Assembly (NCBI RefSeq): GCF_014256275.1
Contig: NZ_JACCFE010000002.1
Location: 372,001-436,000 of the forward strand
From: Rhodococcus sp. 4CII
Lineage (GTDB): Bacteria; Actinomycetota; Actinomycetes; Mycobacteriales; Mycobacteriaceae
DNA: 64,000 nucleotides
Reading direction: 5' to 3'
Positions 35,785 to 44,570 of the stretch are shown here, in pieces (position 1 is the first letter of the stretch; the number at the start of each line of letters is the position of its first letter). A program made the translations under genes and the position numbers. The notes beneath the pieces are model-generated. The model did not search any database and was not told the origin of the DNA. It was given only the letters and a program-made list of their open reading frames with translations.

Positions 35785-36882
35785 TCAGGGGCCTTCCGGA
35801 TCGAACAGGGAAGCCTGCGGTTCGTTGACGCGGACGTCGATTCCGCCGGTCACGGCGTCCGGCGGAGGGGTCAGGCCCAATTGCATCCACGCGGCCGCAG
35901 TGGCGACGCGGCCGCGGGGTGTCCGGGCGATCATTCCGGCGCGAACGAGGAAGGGCTCACACACCTCCTCGACGGTGGCGGGCTCCTCACCCACCGCGAC
36001 GGCCAGGGTGGACACGCCGACCGGCCCACCGCCGAAGCTGCGCACCAGGGCACTGAGGACGGATCGGTCGAGTCGGTCGAGACCCAGTTGGTCGACGTCG
36101 TACACGGCAAGAGCCGCGTGCGCGATCTCCCGGGTGACGACACCGTCCGCGCGGACCTCGGCGTAGTCGCGGACCCGTCGGAGCAGGCGGTTCGCGATGC
36201 GGGGCGTTCCCCGGGACCGGCTCGCGATCTCGGCGCCCGCGTCCTCACCGAGTTGCACGCCGAGGATCCCGGCCGAACGCATGAGGATCTGCTGTAGCTC
36301 GGCGGGTTCGTAGAAGTCCATGTGGGCGGTGAACCCGAAGCGGTCCCGCAGCGGCCCGGTGAGCGCACCCGAGCGGGTGGTGGCCCCGACCAGGGTGAAC
36401 GGCGCGACCTCCAGGGGAATGGACGTGGCGCCGGGGCCCTTGCCGACCACGACGTCGACCCGGAAATCCTCCATCGCGAGGTACAGCATTTCTTCCGCCG
36501 GGCGGGCGATACGGTGGATCTCGTCGATGAACAGCACGTCACCCTCGACGAGATTGCTCAGCATCGCGGCGAGGTCGCCGGCCCGCTCGAGCGCCGGACC
36601 CGACGTCAGCCTCAGCGACGAGCCCAGTTCGGCGGCAATGATCATCGCCATGCTGGTCTTGCCCAGCCCGGGCGGTCCGGACAGCAGGATGTGGTCGGGG
36701 GTGCCGCCGCGCATCTTGGCGCCGGTGAGAACGAGTTGCAACTGCTCCCGGACCCGCGGTTGGCCGATGAAATCGTGGAGGTTTTTCGGCCGCAGGCTGG
36801 CCTCGATGTCGCCGTCGCCGGCGACGAGGTCGGCCGAGACCGGGGACTCCTCGTCAGGGCCGCCGCCGGGTTCGGGTTTCAT
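35785..36882 (-). CDS. ruvB: Holliday junction branch migration helicase RuvB
   Basis: A 365-residue AAA+ ATPase: RPKNLHDFIGQPRVREQLQL, Walker A GPPGLGKT (69-76), Walker B FIDEIHR, sensor 1 GATTRSGALTGPLRDRFG and the C-terminal winged helix. It drives branch migration with RuvA. Its start overlaps the ruvA stop as ATGA. Confidence 0.97.
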   Translation of the reverse strand: MKPEPGGGPDEESPVSADLVAGDGDIEASLRPKNLHDFIGQPRVREQLQLVLTGAKMRGGTPDHILLSGPPGLGKTSMAMIIAAELGSSLRLTSGPALERAGDLAAMLSNLVEGDVLFIDEIHRIARPAEEMLYLAMEDFRVDVVVGKGPGATSIPLEVAPFTLVGATTRSGALTGPLRDRFGFTAHMDFYEPAELQQILMRSAGILGVQLGEDAGAEIASRSRGTPRIANRLLRRVRDYAEVRADGVVTREIAHAALAVYDVDQLGLDRLDRSVLSALVRSFGGGPVGVSTLAVAVGEEPATVEEVCEPFLVRAGMIARTPRGRVATAAAWMQLGLTPPPDAVTGGIDVRVNEPQASLFDPEGP

Positions 36883-37481
36883 CTCGTCTTCCCGAGCAGG
36901 GAGAGCGCGGACCGCAGCGCGGACGAGGTGGTCGACGCGGGTGCCTCGGCGAGGACGGAGTCGGTGGCCTGTTCGGCCTGCTTGGCCGGGAATCCGAGCC
37001 CGACGAGGGCTTCGACGATCTGGTCGCGGACCGATCCGCCGCCCGCAGCGCCGAGCGGGACCGCGCCGGACGAGGTCGCGACCGCGTCGACCTTGTCGCG
37101 CAGTTCGACGACCATCCGCTCGGCTCCCCGTTTGCCGATCCCGGGTACCCGGGTGAGTGCGGTGACGTTGCCCTCGGCCAACGCCGACCGCAGTGCTTCA
37201 GGTTCGAGGACGGCCAGGGTCGCCATCGCCAGGCGTGGACCGACACCCGACACCGTCTGGAGGAGCCCGAACAATTCCTTGGACTCCGAGTCGGGGAAGC
37301 CGTACAGGGTCATCGAGTCCTCGCGGACGATCATCGCGGTGACCAGCCGCGCCTCGGACCCCCGCTGCAGCCCGCCGAGCGTGGCCGGCGTCGCGTTGAC
37401 GCGGTAACCCACGCCCGCGGATTCGATTACCGCATGGTCGAGGGCGATCTCGAGCACCTCGCCGCGGACGGACGCGATCAT
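36879..37481 (-). CDS. ruvA: Holliday junction DNA-binding protein RuvA
   Basis: A 200-residue protein: MIASVRGEVLEIALDHAVIE (OB domain), LFGLLQTVSGVGPRLAMATL and ALTRVPGIGKRGAERMVVEL (two helix-hairpin-helix motifs) and a C-terminal UBA-like domain. ATG 37481 is coupled to the ruvC stop by ATGA, and GAAGG lies upstream. Confidence 0.97.
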   Translation of the reverse strand: MIASVRGEVLEIALDHAVIESAGVGYRVNATPATLGGLQRGSEARLVTAMIVREDSMTLYGFPDSESKELFGLLQTVSGVGPRLAMATLAVLEPEALRSALAEGNVTALTRVPGIGKRGAERMVVELRDKVDAVATSSGAVPLGAAGGGSVRDQIVEALVGLGFPAKQAEQATDSVLAEAPASTTSSALRSALSLLGKTR

Positions 37482-38047
37482 CGTGTACCTGCCTTCTTCA
37501 CTTCGGCCAGTCGGGCCTGGTAGCGACGTTTCTGTTCGGCGGCCACGGCTTCGGCGCGGGCCATGCGTTCGATCATCGGCGCCCGCCAGCAATGGCAGAT
37601 CGCCAATGCCAGCGCGTCCGCTGCGTCTGCCGGTTTGGGTGCGGCCGCCAGTTTCAGGATCCGGGTGACCATCGCGGTCACCTGAGCCTTGTCGGCCGAA
37701 CCGCTCCCGGTGACGGCGGCCTTGACCTCGCTGGGGGTATGGAAGCACACGGGGATCCCGCGGCGCGCGGCGGCGAGGGCAACGACGCCGCCGGCCTGCG
37801 CGGTTCCCATCGCGGTACGCACATTGTGCTGGGAGAACACCCGCTCGATCGCCACGACCTCCGGCCGGTGGAGGTCGATCCACGATTCGGCCGCTTCGGA
37901 GATCCGGAGCAACCGGGACGACAACTCCAGATCGGCGGGGGTGCGCACCACGTCGACCGCCACCGGTGTGACGGTGCGACCGCTGCCACCGTCCACCACT
38001 CCGAATCCGCACCGGGTCAGACCGGGATCCACACCCAGCACACGCAC
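37478..38047 (-). CDS. ruvC: Crossover junction endonuclease RuvC
   Basis: A 189-residue resolvase with the catalytic Asp in VRVLGVDPGLTRCGFGVVDG (D7), VVAIERVFSQHNVRTAMGTA, and the C-terminal DAADALALAICH acid pair. GTG 38047 has GAGAGGTGG upstream. It is the first gene of ruvCAB, and a perfect LexA box lies 22 bp before the start. Confidence 0.96.
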   Translation of the reverse strand: MRVLGVDPGLTRCGFGVVDGGSGRTVTPVAVDVVRTPADLELSSRLLRISEAAESWIDLHRPEVVAIERVFSQHNVRTAMGTAQAGGVVALAAARRGIPVCFHTPSEVKAAVTGSGSADKAQVTAMVTRILKLAAAPKPADAADALALAICHCWRAPMIERMARAEAVAAEQKRRYQARLAEVKKAGTR

Positions 38048-38068
38048 GCAAAGCCACCTCTCCCACGC

Positions 38069-38082
38069 CGAACAGCTGTTCG
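38069..38082 (-). promoter_or_regulatory. LexA (SOS) box upstream of ruvC
   Basis: CGAACAGCTGTTCG is a perfect 14-bp palindrome matching the mycobacterial/actinobacterial SOS box. It should make ruvCAB damage-inducible. Confidence 0.93.
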
Positions 38083-38128
38083 ATAGCTTAGTCGTGGGGT
38101 CGGACGAGTCGGCGCACCAACACGCAGG

Positions 38129-38172
38129 ACGGCGCGGGGCGGGCGAGCGTCCGCTCCCCCGCCCCGCGCCGT
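38129..38172 (-). terminator. Terminator of the YebC gene
   Basis: Perfect 15-bp stem acggcgcggggcggg (38129-38143) and cccgccccgcgccgt (38158-38172), just 18 bp beyond the YebC stop and before the ruvC promoter. Confidence 0.75.
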
Positions 38173-38190
38173 GCGTCGTGCGTCGTGCGA

Positions 38191-38943
38191 TCAGTCGTCG
38201 AGTTCGGCGAGGACCTCGTCGGAGAGATCGACGTTGGTGTAGACGTTCTGCACGTCGTCGGACTCCTCGAGCGCGTCGACGAGCTTGAACACCTTGCGGG
38301 CCCCGTCTGCGTCGACGGGTACCTCGACGGAGGCGCGGAAGTCGGCCTCGGCGGAGTCGTAGTCGATGCCCGCCTCCTGCAGAGCGCTGCGGACGGCGAC
38401 GAGGTCGGTGGGCTCGCTCACGATCTCGAACGTGTCGCCGAGATCGGTGACCTCTTCGGCGCCGGCATCGAGGACCGCCATCAACACGTCGTCCTCGGTC
38501 TGGTCGCCCTTCTCCAGCGTCACGACGCCCTTGCGCGCGAACAGGTAGGACACCGAACCCGGGTCGGCCATGTTGCCGCCGTTGCGGGTCATCGCGGTAC
38601 GGACCTCGCCCGCCGCACGGTTGCGGTTGTCGGTGAGGCACTCGATGAGGACGGCGACACCGTTGGGCCCGTAGCCCTCGTACATGATGGTCTGCCAGTC
38701 GGCGCCGCCCGCCTCTTCACCGGCGCCACGCTTGCGCGCGCGCTCGATGTTGTCGTTGGGGACCGACGTCTTCTTGGCCTTCTGGATAGCGTCGTACAGG
38801 GTGGGATTTCCCGCAGGATCGCCACCGCCGGTACGGGCCGCCACCTCGATGTTCTTGATCAGCTTCGCGAAGGCTTTGCCACGCTTGGCGTCGATCACAG
38901 CCTTCTTGTGCTTGGTGGTGGCCCATTTGGAGTGGCCGCTCAT
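38191..38943 (-). CDS. YebC/PmpR-family protein
   Basis: A 250-residue protein starting MSGHSKWATTKHKKAVIDAK, with NPTLYDAIQKAKKTSVPNDN and ECLTDNRNRAAGEVRTAMTR. YebC proteins bind DNA or, as recent work indicates, help ribosomes pass proline-rich stretches. It lies upstream of ruvCAB as in many bacteria, but a terminator separates them. Confidence 0.94.
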   Translation of the reverse strand: MSGHSKWATTKHKKAVIDAKRGKAFAKLIKNIEVAARTGGGDPAGNPTLYDAIQKAKKTSVPNDNIERARKRGAGEEAGGADWQTIMYEGYGPNGVAVLIECLTDNRNRAAGEVRTAMTRNGGNMADPGSVSYLFARKGVVTLEKGDQTEDDVLMAVLDAGAEEVTDLGDTFEIVSEPTDLVAVRSALQEAGIDYDSAEADFRASVEVPVDADGARKVFKLVDALEESDDVQNVYTNVDLSDEVLAELDD

Positions 38944-39068
38944 GCGATTCAAGCCCCTTTCCTGCTGCCTTTGGCACGCCGAATGCGCGGTTTCAGCTTT
39001 GACGATGTTACCCGCAGCCCGGCCGGCGCCGCGCCTTCCCGGGATAACAACTCGCGTAAGTCGCCATT

Positions 39069-39087
39069 GTTTGCATAGAATGCAAAC
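39069..39087 (+). promoter_or_regulatory. GntR operator overlapping a leaderless promoter
   Basis: GTTTGCAT-aga-ATGCAAAC is a perfect 8-bp inverted repeat that ends at the base before ATG 39088. It contains TAGAAT (39076-39081), a -10-like hexamer spaced to start transcription at or next to the ATG. Repressor bound here would cover the start point. Confidence 0.7.
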
Positions 39088-39444
39088 ATGTTGATGCGGG
39101 TCGACCACAGTTCCACCACCCCGCTGGGTGAGCAGATCGCCGCGAACGTGCGCGGCGCGTTCCTGCGCGGCGAGATCGGGCCGGGCGACCGGCTTCCCTC
39201 CGCGCGGGCCCTGGCCGAGTCGGTCGACGTCAACCTGCACACCGTGCTGCGCGCCTACGCCGCCCTGCGCGACGAGGGGTTGATCGACCTCCGCCGGGGT
39301 CGTGGCGCGGTCGTCCGCGCGGACACGGACCCGATTCACACCGGATTGACCGAAGCTGCACGCGCTTTCGTGGCCGAGGCACGGCGCCTCGGACTCGACA
39401 CCGACCAGATGCTCGACGTGATCAAGGAGACCACGACACGATGA
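39088..39444 (+). CDS. GntR-family (YtrA-type) regulator
   Basis: A 118-residue regulator: STTPLGEQIAANVRGAFLRG, GPGDRLPSARALAESVDVNL, HTVLRAYAALRDEGLIDLRR and a short C-terminal helix pair (YtrA subfamily). No ribosome site precedes ATG 39088, consistent with a leaderless message. A second ATG two codons later is possible. The stop overlaps the next gene as ATGA. Confidence 0.88.
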   Translation: MLMRVDHSSTTPLGEQIAANVRGAFLRGEIGPGDRLPSARALAESVDVNLHTVLRAYAALRDEGLIDLRRGRGAVVRADTDPIHTGLTEAARAFVAEARRLGLDTDQMLDVIKETTTR

Positions 39445-40367
39445 CAACCTCCCGCACCCGCCTCGCGGCCGCCGCCGGGGCCACGGCCCTGCCCCTCCTT
39501 GCGCTCGTGATCGCGCGACTCGCCTGGAACGGCGAACTCCCGCCGGTGGTGGCCGGCCACTGGTCCGGCACCCGGCCCGACCGGTTCAGCGATACGGACA
39601 CCTATTTCTGGATCGCGCTCACCGTCTGCGCCGCCGCGACCGCGATCGCGGGCGTCGTGGCGGTCCGCGGCGGCGCCGACGCCGCGCTGTGGCTCCCGGC
39701 GACCGTTCTCGTCGGGTGGACGGTGGCCACGGCCTGGATCGTCAGCGTCGCCGCCACGATCGATGCCGGCTCCCCGGAAGCAGCGACCCTGGGGTGGTGG
39801 ATCGGGATTCCACTGTTGGGAATCCCGTGGGCGATTGCCACGTTCGCCGTGCTGCCCCGCAGGTCACAGTCCGCGCCGCACGACCCGGCACCGACACTGC
39901 CCATTCCACTCGGTCCCGGCGAACGCGCGGCCTGGACGGGATACGTCCACGGGCGATGGGCGGGCGTACTCGCCCTCGCGACGGCGCTGGCGGCAGTCGC
40001 GTCCGCGCTGATGGGAGCGCTGTGGCTCGCCGTCCTGTTCCTCGTCCTCGCATTGCTCGGTGGGGCCTTCACGTCGGTCACCGTGCAGATCGACCGGGCG
40101 GGGCTGTCCCTGTCGTCGTGGAACGTCCGCTGGCGCAGGATCCCCCTCGACTCCGTCGACGAGGCCCGGGTGACCGAGATCGTGCCCCTGGAGTGGGGCG
40201 GCTGGGGTTACCGCTTCACACCGCGCGGAACCGCGGTCGTGATCCGCGCCGGTGAGGGCGTCGTGGTGACCCGCAGGGACGGCCGACCGTTCGCGGTGAC
40301 CGTCGACGACGCCGCACAGGGCGCGGCACTCCTCAACTCGCTCGTCACACCCCGTCCGGCAGGCTAG
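39441..40367 (+). CDS. DUF1648-type membrane protein
   Basis: A 308-residue protein with five or so membrane segments. The N-terminal LPPVVAGHWSGTRPDRFSD loop is the DUF1648 signature, and the C-terminal 90 residues form a soluble beta-rich domain. YtrA-type GntR plus DUF1648 is a typical pair. It is coupled to the regulator gene. Its TAG and the converging pdxT stop share the four bases CTAG. Confidence 0.8.
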   Translation: MTTSRTRLAAAAGATALPLLALVIARLAWNGELPPVVAGHWSGTRPDRFSDTDTYFWIALTVCAAATAIAGVVAVRGGADAALWLPATVLVGWTVATAWIVSVAATIDAGSPEAATLGWWIGIPLLGIPWAIATFAVLPRRSQSAPHDPAPTLPIPLGPGERAAWTGYVHGRWAGVLALATALAAVASALMGALWLAVLFLVLALLGGAFTSVTVQIDRAGLSLSSWNVRWRRIPLDSVDEARVTEIVPLEWGGWGYRFTPRGTAVVIRAGEGVVVTRRDGRPFAVTVDDAAQGAALLNSLVTPRPAG

Positions 40368-40972
40368 ACGTCACGGACGATGTCGACGAACAACTCGTGC
40401 ACCCGCCGGTCCCCGGTCACCTCCGGGTGGAACGACGTCGCCACCACGGAACCCTGCCGGACCGCCACGATGCGGCCGGCGGCGGCGCCACCCGACTCGG
40501 GCACGCGGGCGAGGACCTGGACGTCGTCGCCGACTCGCTCCACCCACGGAGCCCGGATGAACACGGCCCGCATCGGGTCGCCGACGATCCCCTCGAAATC
40601 GAGGTCGGCTTCGAAGGAGTCGACCTGGCGGCCGAAAGCGTTGCGGCGCACGGTCATGTCGATCGCGCCGAGGTGCTGCGCGTCGGGTCGGGTGTCGAGG
40701 ATCTCGCTCGCGAGGAGGATCATCCCGGCGCAGGACCCGTAGGCAGGCAACCCGTCGTGCAGGCGGGCCTTCAGCGGTTCGAGCAATTCGAAGATCTGCA
40801 GCAGTTTGCTCATCGTGGTCGACTCGCCGCCGGGGATGACGAGGCCGTCGATCTTCTCGAGCTCCTCCGGGCGGCGGATGCCGACGGCATCGGCACCCGA
40901 ATCGTTCAGCGCGGCAAGGTGTTCACGGACGTCGCCCTGGAGGGCGAGTACTCCGACGAGGGGGCGGGTCAT
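40364..40972 (-). CDS. pdxT: Pyridoxal 5'-phosphate synthase glutaminase subunit PdxT
   Basis: A 202-residue class I glutaminase: GVLALQGDVREHLAAL, GLVIPGGESTTMSKLL, catalytic YGSCAGMI (Cys) and SFHPEVT (His, Glu). It supplies ammonia to PdxS. ATG 40972 overlaps the tesB stop as ATGA. Confidence 0.95.
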   Translation of the reverse strand: MTRPLVGVLALQGDVREHLAALNDSGADAVGIRRPEELEKIDGLVIPGGESTTMSKLLQIFELLEPLKARLHDGLPAYGSCAGMILLASEILDTRPDAQHLGAIDMTVRRNAFGRQVDSFEADLDFEGIVGDPMRAVFIRAPWVERVGDDVQVLARVPESGGAAAGRIVAVRQGSVVATSFHPEVTGDRRVHELFVDIVRDV

Positions 40973-41823
40973 GTCATGTTTCCTGTCTCGATGTCGCGCT
41001 GGTCCTGATCGCGCTGGATTCGGGTCAACCCCTCCTGCACGACGGCGGCCACCATGGTGCCGTTCCGGTCGAACATGCGGCCCTGGGTGAGCGCGCGACC
41101 GAATCCGGCGGAGGGGGAGGTCTGGTCGTAGAGCAACCACTCGTCGGCGCGGAACGGGCGCAGGAACCACATCGCGTGATCGAGCGACGCCGTCTGTGTC
41201 ACCACACCCGGGTGCGGGACCTTCGACGCGCCGAGCAGGGTCATGTCGCTGAGGTAGGCGAGGGTGCAGATGTGGAAGACCTGATCGTCGGGCAACGTGT
41301 TGCGGTAGCGCATCCACACTCGTTGCTGCGCGGCGATTCCGGGCGTCTTGCGGGTGGAATCGGCCGGAACGATACGGACGTCCCATTCCTTCCATTCCCG
41401 GTACAGGTCCGTGGCGGCGAGTTCCTCGACTGTCTGCGCGTCGACGAGTTCGTCGGGCGCCGGAACGGACGGCATCGTGTCGTGATGCTCGATGCCCTCG
41501 TCCTCGCTGTGGAACGACGCCGACATGGTGAAGATCGCCTTGCCGTCCTGGATGCCGGTGACTCGCCGGGTGCAGAAGGACCGGCCGTCCCGGATCCGGT
41601 CGACCAGGTACACGGTGGGTTTCAGCGGATTGCCCGGACGGAGGAAGTACCCGTGCAGGGAGTGGACCTTGTATCTCTCGTCGACGGTCCGGACGGCGGA
41701 GACCAGCGACTGACCCGCGACCTGCCCGCCGAATGTCCGCTTCAGAACAGACGGATGCACCGCACCGCGGAAGATGTCCTTCTCCAGCGCCTCGAGTTCG
41801 AGAATGTCCTCGATGCTCGCCAT
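40969..41823 (-). CDS. Acyl-CoA thioesterase II (TesB family), copy 1
   Basis: A 284-residue double hot-dog thioesterase with IFRGAVHPSVLKRTFGGQVA, VHSLHGYFLRPGNPLKPTVY and SLDHAMWFLRPFRADEWLLY. The HAMW aspartate and nearby polar residues form the usual TesB site. It hydrolyses acyl-CoA. It sits directly upstream of pdxT, matching tesB2 of mycobacteria. Confidence 0.92.
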   Translation of the reverse strand: MASIEDILELEALEKDIFRGAVHPSVLKRTFGGQVAGQSLVSAVRTVDERYKVHSLHGYFLRPGNPLKPTVYLVDRIRDGRSFCTRRVTGIQDGKAIFTMSASFHSEDEGIEHHDTMPSVPAPDELVDAQTVEELAATDLYREWKEWDVRIVPADSTRKTPGIAAQQRVWMRYRNTLPDDQVFHICTLAYLSDMTLLGASKVPHPGVVTQTASLDHAMWFLRPFRADEWLLYDQTSPSAGFGRALTQGRMFDRNGTMVAAVVQEGLTRIQRDQDQRDIETGNMT

Positions 41824-41879
41824 CAGCCCTCCTTCTGTGCCTGGTCAAGGTTATCGGCCCGATTCGGGCTCGAGGCACC

Positions 41880-42503
41880 ATGGGTGCCATGACGATGTTC
41901 ACACCGACGAGTCCGGACGGTCTCGTCGCACTCGTCGCCGAACGCTGCCTCGCGGTGGACGGCACCGCCGTCGTGGCGATCGACGCCCCCGACGGAGCGC
42001 ACCCGATCCCCTTCGCGGACTCGATCTGTGCGTCCCTGCGGGAGCGGGGACGACCCTGCGACGTCGTGTCCCTCCACGACTACGTCCGGCCCGCCTCGCT
42101 GCGCCTCGAACACGGCCGCGACGACGAACTCAGCTACCGCACCCTCTGGTTCGACTACGAGGCACTGAACCGGGAGGTGGTGGGTTCGGTGCGCACCGAC
42201 CGCCGGTGGTTGCCGAAGTTGTGGGACGAGCGCGAGGATCGCTCGGCCCGGTGCTCCCGCGTTCCCGCCGCCGACCGGCAGGTGGTCCTCGTGGCCGGTC
42301 CGATGCTGCTCGGCCGGGACCTCGATTTCGATGTCACCGTGCAACTCCATCTGGGTGAGGGGGCGCTGATCCGCCGCACCCCGGCCGATCAGCGGTGGAC
42401 CGTGCCCGCCCTGCTGCGGCACGCCGCCGGCACCTCGGACGCACCCGATCTGCTGGTGCGCTACGACCACCCGCCCAAACCCGCGGTCCGGGCGGGTCGC
42501 TGA
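41880..42503 (+). CDS. Uridine kinase-like protein with degenerate P-loop
   Basis: A 207-residue protein resembling uridine kinases: VVAIDAPDGAHPIPFADSIC should contain the P-loop but has no GKS/T, while SLHDYVRPASLRLEHGRDDE and TLWFDYEALNREVV match the family. Loss of the nucleotide loop suggests a non-catalytic or altered protein. ATG 41880 (CGAGG upstream) or ATG 41889 could be used. It lies on the opposite strand between two tesB genes. Confidence 0.65.
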   Translation: MGAMTMFTPTSPDGLVALVAERCLAVDGTAVVAIDAPDGAHPIPFADSICASLRERGRPCDVVSLHDYVRPASLRLEHGRDDELSYRTLWFDYEALNREVVGSVRTDRRWLPKLWDEREDRSARCSRVPAADRQVVLVAGPMLLGRDLDFDVTVQLHLGEGALIRRTPADQRWTVPALLRHAAGTSDAPDLLVRYDHPPKPAVRAGR

Positions 42504-42508
42504 TCCGG

Positions 42509-43330
42509 TCACGGCGTGCGCAGGAACCGGGTCAGCCCTTCCTGCACCACGGCGGCGACCAGATTGCCCTTCCGGTCGAAGATCCGGCCCTGCGCCAACG
42601 CGCGCCCGAAACCGGCGGACGGTGACGTCTGGTCGTACAGCAGCCATTCGTCGGCGCGGAACGGTCGCAGGAACCACAGCGCGTGATCGAGTGAGGCACT
42701 GTTGATCTCGACACCGGGGTGCGGTGTCATTGCGGACCCGATGAGCGTCATGTCGCTCATGTAGGCGAGGGCGCAGACGTGGAAGACGGGGTCGTCGGGC
42801 AGCGCCTTGCGGGACCGAAACCACGCCTGCTGCTGGGCGGCCACGCCGCGCCTGCGGTCGATCTCGCCGTTTCCGACCATCCGGATGTCCCAGTCGGACC
42901 ACTCCCGGGCGAGCCAGGCGATCTCAGGGTCGTCGGAGTCACTGGCGAACGGCAGCATGTCGGGTGGCGGGACCACGGGCATCTCGTCCTGGTGCTCGAT
43001 ACCCTCGTCCTCGACCTGGAAGGACGCCGACATCGTGAAGATCGCCTGACCGTCCTGGATGGCGCTGACCCGTCGGGTGACGAACGAGCGCCCGTCCCGG
43101 ATGCGGTCCACCAGGTACACGATCGGCTTCGTGGGGTTTCCGGGACGAAGGAAGTAGCCGTGCAGCGAATGGACCATGAACCGCGGTTGGACCGTGCGAA
43201 CCGCCGCCACCAGCGCTTGACCGGCCACCTGCCCACCGAACGTGCGGGGAAGCATGGTCTCGGTCGCTATGCCCCGGAAGATGTTCTCCTCGAGGCGTTC
43301 CACTTCCAGGATCTCTTCGATCGTCGCCAT
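42509..43330 (-). CDS. Acyl-CoA thioesterase II (TesB family), copy 2
   Basis: A 273-residue paralogue of copy 1 with near-identical blocks (GGQVAGQALVAAVRTV, VHSLHGYFLRPGNPTKPIVY, SLDHALWFLRPFRADEWLLY) and divergent N- and C-termini. ATG 43330 follows GGAAGGGG. It is separated from copy 1 by the opposing kinase-like gene. Confidence 0.92.
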   Translation of the reverse strand: MATIEEILEVERLEENIFRGIATETMLPRTFGGQVAGQALVAAVRTVQPRFMVHSLHGYFLRPGNPTKPIVYLVDRIRDGRSFVTRRVSAIQDGQAIFTMSASFQVEDEGIEHQDEMPVVPPPDMLPFASDSDDPEIAWLAREWSDWDIRMVGNGEIDRRRGVAAQQQAWFRSRKALPDDPVFHVCALAYMSDMTLIGSAMTPHPGVEINSASLDHALWFLRPFRADEWLLYDQTSPSAGFGRALAQGRIFDRKGNLVAAVVQEGLTRFLRTP

Positions 43331-43391
43331 CCACGGCCCCTTCCGATGCTCGTCCGCTGACACTCTCACACGGATTCGCCGCGCCGACACA

Positions 43392-43434
43392 CCGGCACCG
43401 CACGAGGCCCGGGTCGGACCTGGTGCGGTGCCGG
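43392..43434 (-). terminator. Hairpin downstream of pdxS
   Basis: 12-bp perfect stem ccggcaccgcac (43392-43403) and gtgcggtgccgg (43423-43434) in the gap between pdxS and tesB copy 2. It lies 53 bp beyond the pdxS stop. Confidence 0.55.
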
Positions 43435-43486
43435 GAAAAGCGGCGCCGGAAGTGCCGCGCGATCGATCAGCGATCGACGACGGGAA

Positions 43487-44389
43487 TCACCAGCCGCGTT
43501 CGGCGAGCCGGTGCGGGACGGGGATGTCGTCGACGTTGATACCGACCATGGCCTCGCCGAGCCCGCGGGACACCTTGGCGAGCACATCCGGATCGTCGAA
43601 GAACGTGGTGGCCTTGACGATCGCCGCCGCCCGCTCCGCCGGGTTGCCGGACTTGAAGATCCCGGACCCGACGAACACACCCTCCGCGCCGAGCTGCATC
43701 ATCATCGCCGCATCGGCCGGGGTGGCGATGCCACCGGCGGTGAACATGGTGACCGGCAGCTTGCCGGCCTTCGCGACCTCGACGACCAGGTCGTACGGGG
43801 CCTGCAGTTCCTTCGCCGCCACGTACAGCTCGTCCTCGCTCAGCGACGTCAGCCGGCGGATCTCCCCGCCGATGGTCCGCATGTGGGTGGTGGCGTTGGA
43901 CACGTCCCCGGTGCCGGCCTCACCCTTGGACCGGATCATCGCCGCACCCTCGGTGATGCGGCGCAGGGCCTCACCGAGGTTGGTGGCACCACAGACGAAG
44001 GGGACTGTGAACTTCCACTTGTCGATGTGGTTGGCGTAGTCGGCGGGGGTGAGGACCTCGGACTCGTCGATGTAGTCGACGCCCAGGGACTGCAGGATCT
44101 GCGCCTCCACGAAGTGCCCGATGCGGGCCTTCGCCATCACCGGGATGGAGACGGCGGAGATGATGCCGTCGATCATGTCCGGGTCGCTCATCCGGGACAC
44201 GCCGCCCTGGGCGCGGATGTCCGCGGGAACCCGCTCGAGCGCCATGACCGCGACCGCACCCGCGTCCTCGGCGATCTTCGCCTGGTCCGGGGTGACGACG
44301 TCCATGATGACCCCGCCCTTCAACATCTCGGCCATGCCACGCTTGACGCGTGCCGTACCGGTGGTGGGGGTGGTGTCGGGGGTGCTCAC
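43487..44389 (-). CDS. pdxS: Pyridoxal 5'-phosphate synthase subunit PdxS
   Basis: A 300-residue barrel synthase: RVKRGMAEMLKGGVIMDVVT, MALERVPADIRAQGGVSRMS, catalytic lysines in MAKARIGHF and the GVFVGSGIFKSGNP phosphate site. GTG 44389 has AGGAG six bases upstream, so the 15 codons before it are discarded. It forms a complex with PdxT. Confidence 0.96.
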   Translation of the reverse strand: MSTPDTTPTTGTARVKRGMAEMLKGGVIMDVVTPDQAKIAEDAGAVAVMALERVPADIRAQGGVSRMSDPDMIDGIISAVSIPVMAKARIGHFVEAQILQSLGVDYIDESEVLTPADYANHIDKWKFTVPFVCGATNLGEALRRITEGAAMIRSKGEAGTGDVSNATTHMRTIGGEIRRLTSLSEDELYVAAKELQAPYDLVVEVAKAGKLPVTMFTAGGIATPADAAMMMQLGAEGVFVGSGIFKSGNPAERAAAIVKATTFFDDPDVLAKVSRGLGEAMVGINVDDIPVPHRLAERGW

Positions 44390-44570
44390 AGCGAACTCCT
44401 GAGGTGTGGCGTGGATTGGCTTCGATAGCGGCATGCGTGAGCGACGACGTTCACGCTGCAGTACCCGATTCTAGGACCAACGCCAGTCCACTTCCGTAGC
44501 CAGTCCGCGATTGCTGGCTTTCTCCGGACGGTATGCGATGGCGAGGGCGGTGCCCCCGACGGCGCGCGGC

